Source: Luzula sylvatica
Lineage: Eukaryota > Streptophyta > Magnoliopsida > Poales > Juncaceae
NCBI GenBank assembly: GCA_946800325.1
Contig: OX326957.1
Coordinates: 22,569,007 to 22,633,006, forward strand
Direction of reading: 5' to 3'
Length of the DNA: 64,000 bases
Positions 1 to 11,168 of this stretch are shown piece after piece; position 1 is the stretch's first letter, and each line of letters begins with the position of its first letter. The notes under the pieces were generated by a model, which searched no databases, was not told the origin of the DNA, and worked only from the letters and a program-made list of their open reading frames with translations. The translations under genes and the position numbers were made by a program.

Positions 1-159
1 GAATTTATAATGATGGACCAATTTCATGGATCCTTATTAATTATAATGCATATATCCATAGACAAATTTTCATGAATCTTTATTAGTTATAATGCATTTA
101 TTGACATCAATATATTTAAACAAATTATACAAAAAAATATGTAAAAAAAGAGCATGAAG

Positions 160-191
160 TCTCGCGCAATTATTGCGCAGGATATTGCTAG
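160..191 (+). mobile_element. Helitron-like 3' terminus
   Basis: A perfect short hairpin, GCGCAATTATTGCGC at 164-178, is followed nine bases later by CTAG at 188-191 and then T. A GC-rich hairpin just before a terminal CTRR is the classic plant Helitron 3' end. The rest of the element would lie to the left, outside the window, so its class cannot be confirmed. Confidence 0.5.
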
Positions 192-358
192 TAATAGTAT
201 AATTTTGTGTGATTTTGTGAATGCAGGGTTGTATTGAGAATTTTACAAAAAAAATCAGAATATGTCTACAATACAAAATAAATAAAAAGATTAGTCAGAA
301 TAAATTTCCTATAAAAAAATGAGTGATCCTTTCAAGCTAAATCATGACTTTGACTTCC

Positions 359-1568
359 GAAACGATAAGTAAGCTTTAATTTATTTTAAGAATATTAACA
401 ATATTGCCTCTCAAAACGATAAGTTAATCAGAATAATTGGTCTCATTACAATTGGTCTGATTAGCTTTACGGTGGATTACGGTGATTTAATCAGAATATC
501 GCCTCCCAAAACATGTAGCTTTAATTTATTCTGATTAACATATTTTTAGAATATTAACAATAATCCATCGTAATTCAGAATAAATTAAAGCTGCGTGTGT
601 TGGAGGCAATATTCTGATTAAATTGTGGTGGCAATAATTGGTCTCATTACAATTAATCAGAATAATTGGTCTCATTACGACTCCTTAGTGGTGGTGGAAT
701 TACGAATGTTGTCCATAAATATGTTAATCAGAATAATGTTAATGAGAATAAAGAGAATGCGATGATAAAATGTGGGGGAAAATAAAATTTCCCAATTATA
801 ATGAGATGTGGATCCAATCATTATGGTTTGCTTTATCACCAATTGATTGTAATGACGGGAATCTCAAATTTGTCAACGTCTAGCCACAAGGAACTGACAT
901 TAGGTGTGAAAATTGATTTTTTTTTTTTTTTAAATATTGCCTTATCAAAAACTCAATTTGTTTTAAGAAACGATAAGTAAGCTTTAATTTATTTTAAGAA
1001 TATTAACAATATTGCCTCTCAAAACGATAAGTTAATCAGAATAATTGGTCTCATTACAATTGGTCTGATTAGCTTTACGGTGGATTACGGTGATTTAATC
1101 AGAATATCGCCTCCCAAAACATGTAGCTTTAATTTATTCTGATTAACATATTTTTAGAATATTAACAATAATCCATCGTAATTCAGAATAAATTAAAGCT
1201 GCGTGTGTTGGAGGCAATATTCTGATTAAATTGTGGTGGCAATAATTGGTCTCATTACAATTAATCAGAATAATTGGTCTCATTACGACTCCTTAGTGGT
1301 GGTGGAATTACGAATGTTGTCCATAAATATGTTAATCAGAATAATGTTAATGAGAATAAAGAGAATGCGATGATAAAATGTGGGGGAAAATAAAATTTCC
1401 CAATTATAATGAGATGTGGATCCAATCATTATGGTTTGCTTTATCACCAATTGATTGTAATGACGGGAATCTCAAATTTGTCAACGTCTAGCCACAAGGA
1501 ACTGACATTAGGTGTGAAAATTGATTTTTTTTTTTTTTTAAATATTGCCTTATCAAAAACTCAATTTG
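359..1568. repeat. 608-bp tandem duplication containing a large hairpin
   Basis: Two head-to-tail copies (359-966 and 967-1568, offset 608) look identical by eye, including a 15-T run in each. Each copy holds an imperfect inverted repeat whose core arms run from GCCTCC at 501 to GGAGGC at 607 in copy 1, and 1109-1215 in copy 2. The arms extend outwards with lower identity. The unit looks like a foldback or MITE-type sequence duplicated recently. No coding sequence is supported. Confidence 0.8.
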
Positions 1569-1617
1569 TGAAAATAACTGCCAAAGTTCTATAATTTGGA
1601 AATCTTATGAAAAAAAT

Positions 1618-1865
1618 TAGGCTTTCGCCAGCCAAAGAGTTTCGCGAAAAAACATAGAAATGAATTTGAATTGTTAACAAGGGTTAATTGTCATCAAACA
1701 AGATTAAGGATTACAAATCCCGGATTTAATCATTCGTCAGACTCTCTGGTGAAAGAGAGTATGTATGCTTCTGACCTTTTTTTAATACTGAATAGACATT
1801 GGGAAGTTGGGTGATTTTTGAATTAACTCTCTTTCGCCAGACCATCTGACGAAAAGAAAGAGAGT
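1618..1865. repeat. Left array of TTTCGCCA / TGACGAAAG palindromic motifs
   Basis: Three imperfect hairpin-like motifs occur near 1621, 1735 and 1830, built from CTTTCGCCAG or its complement with a short spacer. A matching array lies at 3805-4022, so the two may be subterminal repeats of one element. No defined terminal inverted repeat or target duplication could be placed. Confidence 0.45.
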
Positions 1866-3300
1866 GTATTTACACCGGGTTCCTTTTTTTCTTCTTCTTT
1901 TTTCTTTTCCCACCGGAAATTTCTCTTCTAACTCGAGCATAGATTAGACCTTGGTATATACTCCAAAGAGATGTATTCTTTTTTCATGCAATATGCGGTA
2001 AGTTTGTTTTTTCGTTCATTAAGTAGTACAACTTATAATATTATGTTTTCGTTCCATTCAATTTGACAGTCCAAGCTTCCATTCAATTTGACAGTCCAAG
2101 CCTATGAATTTCTTGCCTAATTGAACACTTCGAGTTCACGAAATTAAATTAAAAGGACCATTTAGTGGAGAATGGGAAGTGAAATGCATGAAAATGGATG
2201 ACGGGTTTGTGCTTGCAATACAATGAGACAAATTTGTACATGCCAATGACATGAAAGAAAAATATATTTTAGTGTTCAGTTGTCTTGGTGATTTAACTTT
2301 TGATGTCGTGATTGTAGATGTCATTTGATTTCTGGCACGATATTATTTAGGTGTATTTTGGTTTTTCTATTTAGTTTTAGTTTATCTTGGTACTTTTTGG
2401 AATTTCTGTCATGATATATGAATTTTTTATTATACCACAAGAAATATTAAAAAGTCATGATAAAATACTTGAACATAAGACTGGTACATAACAAATTTCA
2501 ACATGAAATGAAATACAAGAACTAATATAAAAAAATAAACACTAACCAGGACAAACTAAATCCAAACAATTACAACAAAACACTAGTTACGTTCTCTGCC
2601 CCAAAATAAATCCAAACAATTAGAGAGAAACTAAACCCAAACAAGAAATATGCCAGTACCGATATAATTTGTTCCACATCTTCGAATAATTGGCTGGGAG
2701 ATCGCCGAAGGTCCCGACGTTATTCATTTCGGCCTCGTTCGTGTAATCAAAATCAGGGTGCATACCCAATCCTCCGAACTTATGAGGCGTCGTTTCGGAT
2801 TGGTTTTGTGTACCACTACTAGTACACACTTGTTGTCTCTCCATGAATTTTATGTACAATTCAACAATAGGACATGGACAATTGCTAGATTTAGTGAATT
2901 GTACAATTGCAATGAAGTCACTTGCACTCATTATTGGGGTGAGGGAAAAAAACTATTCCACGTTTTTTGTGATATTCTAGGATATCTCCCATTAATTTTC
3001 AAATTCATGTTATCCCCAACTAGTGTAACGATAAATTTCACAACATAACCAGTCCAAATTCGTAAATCGATTTGGTGGTATTATTTTTGGCGTTGCACCC
3101 TCGTATATGGAACCACTCTCATTTTTAGCAATCATTTCTCCATAATACAGACAAATTGTTACTTCAATTTTTTGGAATTGACAAGAAGAAGAATAAGAAG
3201 AAAAGTAAGAAGAACAAGAACAAGAAAAGGAGAGATGAATGCAATGAACCAGAATATGAAATATGCAACACTCAAATATTACTCGAAATGAATGACCCAA
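1866..3300. other. Sequence between motif arrays, no supported gene
   Basis: AT-rich DNA with a 20-bp direct duplication near 2063-2100. A 103-codon frame on the minus strand (2620-2931) has ordinary amino-acid composition but no family I recognise. It could be a remnant of a transposon protein. Confidence 0.3.
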
Positions 3301-3560
3301 ATTAACCCTATATCCCGAACCATACTACGTTGATTTGACCAAATTAACTCTATACCCTACACCCTGACTCTATAACCATATATCCTAAAATGTACTATGT
3401 TGATTAGACCATACATCATATACTCCAAACTCTATACTCGGAGCCCTACTTTGTTGATTAGACCATACATGTTATAACCGGAACCATATACCCCTAGACC
3501 CCGAACCCTACTATTTTTATAATTAGACCATACATCCTTTGTCCCGAACCCTATAACCTT
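3301..3560. repeat. Degenerate CCCTA-rich tandem repeat
   Basis: Roughly 60-bp diverged units combine CCGAACCCTACTA-like blocks with TTGATTAGACCATACAT. The CCCTA motif recalls plant telomere repeat but the units are irregular, so this is an interspersed minisatellite rather than a telomere. Confidence 0.5.
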
Positions 3561-3804
3561 ATACGATAAAACCTAATTATTTTTTACCACCTTTTTTTTA
3601 GTTCATGAAATTTTAAAAAAAAAAATTTGACACCTACTTGAACACATTTCAGACCTCATATGAGCATTAAATTTGCCAAAAATTATTTAATTTGTTGTAC
3701 TTCATACGATCTACAATTTCATCTGAAACAAACTTTCTAAATCTCAACCTATCATGCCAAAACATATATACGAATGAGTACAAAACATAAAACTGAATTT
3801 TTTT

Positions 3805-4022
3805 TCGCCAACCCTCTTGACGAAAGAGGAGAAATAGGGAAAATGTTGGCGAAAGAGAGACCAATTGGTCTAAATACAATCAGTACGTAGACGGTTAAGA
3901 AATCCTGGATTTGTTGTCTTTCGCCGACCACTTAACAACCCAAATCCATCTCTAAACTCTTTCGCCAACCTCCTGGCGAAGGACTAATCTTTTTCGCCGG
4001 CCACCATGACGAAAGAGTTAGA
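3805..4022. repeat. Right array of TTTCGCCA / TGACGAAAG palindromic motifs
   Basis: Five motifs lie near 3808, 3845, 3918, 3959 and 3990, each pairing TTTCGCC with GACGAAAG or GGCGAAAG around a short spacer. The array is the counterpart of 1618-1865. Confidence 0.45.
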
Positions 4023-4225
4023 TTTGCAAATTACGTAACTTCGTAGTTGGGTTTTTTATAAGGTTACATGTAAAAAAAATGGTGCAAATTGTGCATCAGG
4101 CAATAACAAACGGAATGAATTACATGTTAAAATTAGGATTATTAGAGCCAGTCCGGATTTTTTTGGTTGTCCCAACCCAATATAGCATGTTATCCTATAT
4201 TATCAGATGACTAGAAAATAAATAA

Positions 4226-6060
4226 TGATGGACGGGTTTTCGATCACTTTTAAATTGATATATCGTTGTATGTGAAAACCAATTCAATCAACAAGTTTGG
4301 AATTTAATGTGTATAGTAGTAATATGCAAGTTCGTTCCACGAGGAGTATATGCGTCAAATAATGAATCAAAACGAGCCAAAAAGGCAGAAACTTTTCAGA
4401 AAAGAGAATTAAGGGCAGAAACTTTTTCTAAATAGGCAGAAACTTAATCTAAATAGGCAGAAACTTAATCAAAAAGAGAATTAAGGGCAGAAACTTTTCC
4501 TAAAAGGCAGAAACTTTTCCAAAACGAGTTAATTAAGGGCTGAAATGCAAGTAAAAAGAGAACAAAAAGAGAGCAAAAGGTCGGGTCAAGAAACAAAGAT
4601 TTAGAGCAAGGAAAGAGATTCATTAAACCACGAATTCTTTACACAAATCCAATTCAATTTAAATTACAAGAATTGCAAGAAAGGAAAGAAAACACCTAGA
4701 GAGATGAAGTAAGCTTCGAGTCTCGTCTTGGATGCCTTCTCCGTTGCTTTGAGATGCTAGTGAGCTAGTCACCTCGCACAACGTGTTCCTTTCGTACCAA
4801 TCCACTCGCCAATCGAAGAAAGCTCCGTACCGGTTGAGTGAACTCGAGATTTGCAAGGTATCAATTGGAAGAAAGCTCCCAATCGAAGTAGAGTAAGCTC
4901 GTTTTCTTGCTTGCGCGGATTCGGATGAAGAAATCTCCAACCCATACCACACAACTCGATCTTCGTCGAAGTGTAGACCAATTCACCGAATGAAGTAAGC
5001 TTCTATTCGGTGCTCGATCTTAGAGAATTATCGTTCGAATATGCAATTCTTGCGTGTTCTTGAAGGTTCTTGGACTTGCTTAAGAGGGAGAGAGGGGGAG
5101 AGAGAGAGAGAGAGAGTGAAAGTGCTCCGAAGAGCGGGGGAGAGGGAGGAAGAAGCAAATCCTGCCCAAGGGCCTTGGGGTCTTATTTATAGTGTCTTTG
5201 AAGCTCTCCCATTGGCCAAGAGTTGGATGAGAGGATTGAGGGTAGTTTGGGGATTATAGGTGAGGTAGGTGGGCTGGATAATGGGCTGGATAGTGGCTAT
5301 GGTGTGAGTGGTTTTCGTGTAGAGTTTGGTGTAGACTCTTATGTTGAAGATTATTTGCCTCCTCCCTCATACGTGTACCGAAATGATCGGTATGATATAC
5401 CGATTTCATCGGCTCGAGAAGAGGAAGACAACTAAACTCTTGAAATGCCAGAAACTTTCCCCCAAAAATCTGAAATTATCAACAAAACACACTTAGTGAA
5501 GAATTATTCTTGTAGTCTCAAATTTGAACAATTTTATACACAAAGTTGAGATTTGAAAGGGCTAAAATCCCTAAATTAGATATCAAAAAAGTGCTTTATT
5601 TTCCTCTTATCAAATACCCCCATACTTAACCCTTGATCGTCCTCGATCATGATGAGCAGAAAATCAAGCACAAAGAGGGAGATGCATGTATAAGATTTTA
5701 TTGAAAGTGTATTCATCGATTCCAAAACTCAATTCTCACAAGATAAAATTGTTCACTCTTATCATAATCACTAATATTGAAAGAGATAAGTTTGAGTTAT
5801 ATTAGAATCTATTTTCAATGATATTTCACAAATTCAAGAGTTTAAAGAGCAATTGATCTCAACCGATAAAGATGATTAAACACCACATTTCAAATCTTTT
5901 AACACCACTATTTACAAGGATTATCATGAAAAAGCATTAGTAAAAAATCCTCGTTCCGTTTTGCAAAAATTGATTCTTTAATGTAAATTTTCACTTTTTA
6001 AATCGTTCGGTACGTGAGTACTTGGTTCCTCTTTGATTTCTACTAAATTTCCCCAAATTG
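4226..6060 (-). mobile_element. Truncated gypsy-type LTR element: LTR plus 3' internal stub
   Basis: The LTR spans 4226-5612, starts TGATG, ends TCTTATCA on the + strand, and is homologous along its length to the LTRs at 56827-58144 and 61494-62938. Sequence 5613-6060 matches the internal region next to the left LTR of that element, including the polypurine-tract side (ATACCCCCATACTT on +). Homology stops abruptly at about 6060, so the rest was deleted or replaced. A GA-rich microsatellite lies near 5085-5117 inside the LTR. Confidence 0.8.
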
Positions 6061-6158
6061 TAGTTGTGACTTGTGAGGTTACTTAGAATTTTTAATTCAC
6101 ATTTTTTCTAAATTGTATAATGATATACATGACTCATTATACTAGACATGTGCTATTA

Positions 6159-6422
6159 TTATTTTATTTTACATAACAATATTATATACACTATAATTTC
6201 AATGATAAGAATAAAAAAAAATTCAAATAGAGCTAACTTGTTAATTTCCGTGAAAATATTTTTGTTATGAGTAGATTGTTTTTGTTGTCGAGGATTGAGG
6301 CACGTCATGAAATTGATGAGAAGTTGAATGTTGTGATTGTGACTTTGGTTGAGACGCTCGAGTAAAACGGTTTGGTTTCGTTGCATTTGCTCGATAAGTG
6401 CTACAATATTTGGATCGGCCAT
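6159..6422 (-). pseudogene. Retrotransposon gag N-terminal fragment
   Basis: The frame opens with MADPNIVALIEQM and is rich in Q, N, L and R, like the start of plant LTR-retrotransposon gag proteins. It lies about 70 bp downstream, on the minus strand, of a tRNA-Met-type primer site (6486-6498). After roughly 50 codons the sequence becomes low complexity, so only the 5' end of gag survives. The gag call rests on position and composition, not a catalytic motif. Confidence 0.5.
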
Positions 6423-6485
6423 GATTGTTGTAAAATTAGTAGAGATACAACTTCACGCAGACGCGAAGGTGGTCGTCGAACTTGC

Positions 6486-7044
6486 TCTGAATACCACTTG
6501 ACGACAAACGGTCCCAAACTCAACTCCGCGTGTACGGGTCTAATCTGGTTTAGTGAGATACTTAAGCAAAAGATAAACTCGAATCAGAGAAAAGAAAGAA
6601 AAGAGGAGAATAACAACAGAGAAGATGAAATATATATTTGTTTTCTAATTGATGAAAGGAAATGACATGCCATCTCCTTTTATACCAAATACTTGACTCT
6701 TGATTCACCAACGAAAATAAATGGACTCTTGAAAACATAAACACATGAATGCACTTAGGGACTCTCAATGGACACCTAGATATAACAACATGATTAAATA
6801 GTATAATTAATTAAGATGCATGAGACACTTCTTCTTCATGAACCTTCTTATTCATGAACCTGACTCGAGTCCGAGTCAGAACTTGAGTCCGAATTATCCT
6901 GATTTTCTTCACACACTCTATTTTAATATTTTTAATTCTTATAGTATAATGTGAGATAATACTCTTGTTATGTGATGGAATACATGAATAGTAAAAGACC
7001 TGTACTTAACATATTGACATATGCATGTATAGTAGTGATGTACA
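6486..7044 (-). mobile_element. LTR with adjacent tRNA-Met primer site
   Basis: On the minus strand the primer site TGGTATTCAGAGC (6498 down to 6486) has one base more than the common TGGTATCAGAGC. It follows directly after a candidate LTR, 6499-7044, which starts TGACGACAAAC and ends GTACA on the + strand. The LTR has a minus-strand TATAAAAGG box at 6676-6684. A G-rich purine run just beyond 7044 on the minus strand resembles a polypurine tract. If real, that makes a PPT-LTR-PBS order typical of unequal recombination between elements. The outer boundary is less certain than the primer-site side. Confidence 0.5.
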
Positions 7045-7312
7045 TCCTCTAGTACTCTCCCCCTACATTCTTGATGACTAGGATATGATTTAACACTTTC
7101 AAAATTAACACATATTAACATGATTTAACATCTTAATTTATAATTTAATTATCTCAATTTATGATTGAACATACAATTAAGATACTAAATCATGAATTAA
7201 AGTGTTGATTTTTAAGGTATCAAACCATATTCACCTCATCAAAGATGTGGAGAGAGAGATGGGGGTATGTCCAACATTTTCCATATAGAAATCCCCAAAA
7301 TCAAACCTGCCC

Positions 7313-7320
7313 TATATATA
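7313..7320 (+). promoter_or_regulatory. TATA box of DUF247-A
   Basis: TATATATA followed by GATGCCATT. The same TATA-plus-downstream block precedes DUF247-B (21892) and DUF247-C (41219), which supports it as the shared core promoter about 75 bp before the start codon. Confidence 0.6.
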
Positions 7321-7394
7321 GATGCCATTGAGCCCCTTACACAGTAAAGCCAAAAACAAATTAGAGGTGCAAGCTTTTGTTCTCTTTTTATGTG

Positions 7395-8957
7395 ATGGAA
7401 GAGATAGAACAAGTTGATCTGGAAGAAGGTTCTTCTTCTAAGATAAAAGAGTTTGGTCCGGAACAAGGTCAGAAAGTGGAACATCAAAAAGGTTCCAAAC
7501 TTAACTAATCAACTTGTTTTTATCGCTAGAAAGATGTTTGATTTGTTCAACAGAAAGTACTTACATAGCCATAATATAAACTAACCGGTCTCATATTAAT
7601 TTTTCTAGATGCAGATGATAGCTTGATGAATTGTATGCGTAGAAGGCTTGAAGCATTACCGGAGGAGGATGAACAAAGGAGCACTATTTTCCAGGTTCCC
7701 GAAATTATTCGAAAGAGTAGGCCACACCTATTCGAGCCTGCTGTTGTTTCTATCGGCCCATATCACCGGCACAAAGAGCATCTGCGTGGTACCGAAGAAA
7801 AGAAGTGGCCACTTCTTCGAGATTTTCTTGCCAAAGCAGAGAACATTAGTTTGGAGACCTGCATTACAGAGATGAAGGCGTTAGAGGCACAAGCACGTAA
7901 GTGCTATTACGAAACGATTAACATGGATAGTGATGCATTCGTCGAGATGATGCTGTTGGATGGGTCCTTTATTATTCAATTTTTGTTGTTTGACGAGGAA
8001 GGGTCAGAAATTAATACACCTTTTGAGGATGCAGGTTGGAATGCTATTATGATACCAAACGACTTGATCTTGATCGAGAACCAAATCCCTTTCTTTATTT
8101 TAGAGAAGATGTGTTTTTATTTATATGGCGAAACATTTTCTTCGGAGGATTTGGAATGTATGGCTAGTCAATTGGCAACACCAGAATTAATTTCAACCAA
8201 GCTCCCAACACCACCTAAGGAAATCTATCATTTGCTCCATCTCTGTCACCAATATATAGTCCCAGCACCACCAATAAATCATGATAAAACACAAAAGCAT
8301 AGTTATTTTTGCCCCTCTTGGTTGCCCAAACGACCAAAAGTGCTGAGTAAGACATGCTTTAACCTTCAAAAGAATCACAAGTCAAACCCGAGTTGGTCCC
8401 CATGGTCGCTTCCATGTGCTACTGAGTTACAGGAAGCAGGAGTTCAGATTAAAAAAAAAAAATCAACATGTCATTTTACACACGTAACCTTCCGATCAGG
8501 GGTACTAGAGATCCCAGCTCTTCGTATTGGAGACGAAGAACTTGTCATTATAATGAATCTTGTAGCCCTAGAGCAAGGATTCCCAAAAATACCTCAACTA
8601 ATCTCGCCATACTGTACGTTCATGGATGCAATAGTGAACACGGCAAACGATGCAACGATACTTCAACGCCTGAATATAATTGACAATATGTTATCTGGTG
8701 AAGAGGAAGTAGCCCTTTACTTCAACCAATCATGTCAACATGTCAATACAGAGAGTGACCACTACCTTGCTGAGTTGTTTAAGAAAATAAATGAGTATTG
8801 CAACAAAAAGAGGCATAGAAACAGGGCAAAACTGATGCGAGATTATTTCAGCAACCCTTGGTCCATGCTCTCCCTCGGCGCAGCAATCTTTATTATTCTT
8901 CTCACTTGCACGCAAACCATTTATGCCATATTCGCATACCACCTCCCTCCTCGTTGA
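7395..8957 (+). CDS. DUF247-A, UPF0481 family membrane-anchored protein (intact)
   Basis: Predicted 481 aa from two exons: 7395-7491 and 7609-8957, with a 117-bp phase-1 intron (donor G|GT, acceptor TTTTCTAG). The start was chosen because the short acidic first exon and both splice sites recur in copies B and C. The protein shows the whole DUF247 layout. An N-terminal block (about residues 60-115) carries RPHLFEPAVVSIGPYHR and the KKWPLLRDFL segment. Then come MLLDGSFIIQF, DLILIENQIPFFILEKM, the HLLHLCHQYIVP helix, and the SLPCATELQEAGV block leading to GVLEIP and MNLVALEQ. The NPWSMLSLG motif precedes a C-terminal membrane helix and a short tail. DUF247 proteins are plant-specific, mostly of unknown biochemical function; related grass members sit at the S and Z self-incompatibility loci, but nothing here shows such a role. 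AATAAA lies at 9094-9099. Confidence 0.88.
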
Positions 8958-9299
8958 TAGCTTCATGTCCTTGTTGATTCTCATTATTTATTTGTACTTC
9001 TGTTTTTCATTTTTTTGGTTTTGCTTGGGTGTGTACTTGCTCTTTTTTATTTTTTCTGAAAATCTTCGGTGTTGTCAATGTGTTTTTGGTACCAATAAAT
9101 TGTAATTGTGTTTGTGCTTAAACTTATTTGCTTGTGTTACTTTTCTATATCTCTTGAAATATTCTTTGAACTTCTTATGTGTTGAATTATGGACTGAATG
9201 TTGGCTTGAATTTTATCGTTGCGAAGCACTAGAACAAGTATTTCTTGGATTTGAGTAAAATCTGAATTTTCTTTTCTTCAAATTTGCCCACTATGTAGT

Positions 9300-9846
9300 A
9301 GGGGTGTTCAAACGGTTCGGTTTATTCGGATACCGAACCGAACCGGTCGAATTTTGTTTAATTGGTTTGATTTTCGATTTATTCGGTTCGATTCGGTTAA
9401 AAAAAATGATATTGTTCGGTTTATTCGGTTCAATTCGGTTTTGGAATTTCGAAAACCGATTAAACCGAACCTTTCGAAAACCGATTAAACCGAACCGACC
9501 GAATGACATCATATTTTTTATATTTTTTAATATGTTATTATTAAAATATAATGATGATGATATAATAATCTTATAAATTAATATATTATATTTTATAATA
9601 TTTATTTATAAATTTTTTATATATAAAAATATAAACTTTTTTTTTTAGTTTAAAATTATTATGTTTTTACTCGGTTCAACCGAATAAACCGAATTGCCGA
9701 ATAACAATTCGATTTATTCGGTTCGGTTTTTAATCGGTTGAAAAGTTAAACGGTTCGGTTCGGTTTGAATTTTGTTCGATGCGATTTAAATCGATTTGGT
9801 CTTATTCGGTTCGGTTTGAACCCCAACCGACCAAATGAACACCCCT
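9300..9846. mobile_element. hAT-like non-autonomous element in DUF247-A 3' flank
   Basis: The element starts AGGGGTGTTCA and ends TGAACACCCCT, giving an 11-bp perfect terminal inverted repeat. Its subterminal regions are packed with GGTTCGGTTT and complementary motifs. The 8-mer TATGTAGT occurs at 9292-9299 and again at 9851-9858, four bases past the right end. This suggests an 8-bp duplication with a slightly shifted right edge. Copy B lacks the insert at the homologous place. Confidence 0.7.
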
Positions 9847-10190
9847 ACATTATGTAGTACGTTTGAGCTAAGAAAAAGAATCTCACATTGTTGGGCTAGG
9901 CCAGTCAGGACTCGGACTCTGGATCACTCATGAATGAGCCCCAATTCTTAAAAAATAAAATGTAATAACTATAAATGTGTAAGAAACTGAAAAATAACTT
10001 TCCGCACTAGGAGCACGAGAGTAGTCATTGAGCAACATAAAAGAATGAGAGAATCATATTATATGAACTCTTCTCCTTTTCTTTGTCCAAATCACGCTCC
10101 TCTCTTCTTCTAGATCAACTCGACTATCTAGCCTATTGCAGTCTATTAAATAGTTCATATTAAACTGATGATGTGACCTTCTATAAAAAC

Positions 10191-11168
10191 AATTTCTTGT
10201 ATGTTCCTCCTAAAACACAAAATATCAAATTTGTCCCTGTAAAATTACAAATATCAAATATATCCTTTCAAAACCAAAAAAACTATCAAATTTAACTTTA
10301 CATAGTTAAAAAATTTCAAATTTATCCTTATAAAACTAATACTCTATCAAATTTATCGAAATGGTTAACTAATCCAACCAAATATAATTTAAGCACCTAA
10401 CTCTAATTAAGTCATTAAATAAAAATTAAAATGACAAAAATAGTAATACCCTTTAAGTTCTTAATAACAAGGAGATGTTTTCTCACGTCCGTGATCGGAG
10501 GGAGAAGAAGAAAGATTGCCGAATGAAAGCTTCAGGCCTCCTCCAAAGTAATGAACACCTTCTCCTCTCAAGTAATGAACTCCTTCTTCTCTTTAGACAT
10601 CCTCATCTAAAGATGAAATGAAAACTGAAATTAGCAAGCAAAATGAGATAAAATCGAAGCTGAAACTAGCAAGCAGATGAAATCGTTTTCACTGGCGAGG
10701 CAAATTGGTGCTGTATGGAGAAATTAGTGAGGCTGGGAGAGGCCGGCAATGTTCAATTGGCTGTCGACGGTGACGACCTTCGCCAGATCTTGTTCTAAGC
10801 TTCGCCAATGTTCAGAAGATTTTCTCCATGGTTCAAGAAGCTTTGTCATGGAGGTGGATCTTGTGATGGAGTTTGGAGGGATAAATTAGATGGAGCATGG
10901 AGATGGACCTTCGTGATAGAGTTTGGAGGTGGATCCTCGCCATGGTTCTGAAGTTGGATAGAGCTTGCCTGGGTTCCTCGTGAAGATAGCTTATTGGCAT
11001 TTAGGGAGTAAATTAGTCATTATACTCATTTTCTGTTAAGTATAACGGATTAGTTCAGATTAGACTAATTTGAAATAAACTGAGTTTTAGAGAGATATAT
11101 TAGATATTAACATTTTTACAGGGACAAATTTGATATTTCTTATTTTTGGAAGGATATACATGAAATTC
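10191..11168. mobile_element. TIR element, about 1 kb, Mutator-like or unclassified
   Basis: The two ends are imperfect inverted repeats of about 60 bp sharing the block ATATCAAATTTGTCCCTGTA. The interior (10480-11000) is G/C-richer and gene-like in composition but has no intact frame. No clear target duplication was found, so the superfamily is open. Confidence 0.55.

Noticed and set aside
3301..3560. Interstitial telomere repeat
   Set aside because: CCCTA motifs are irregular and embedded in longer, diverged units.
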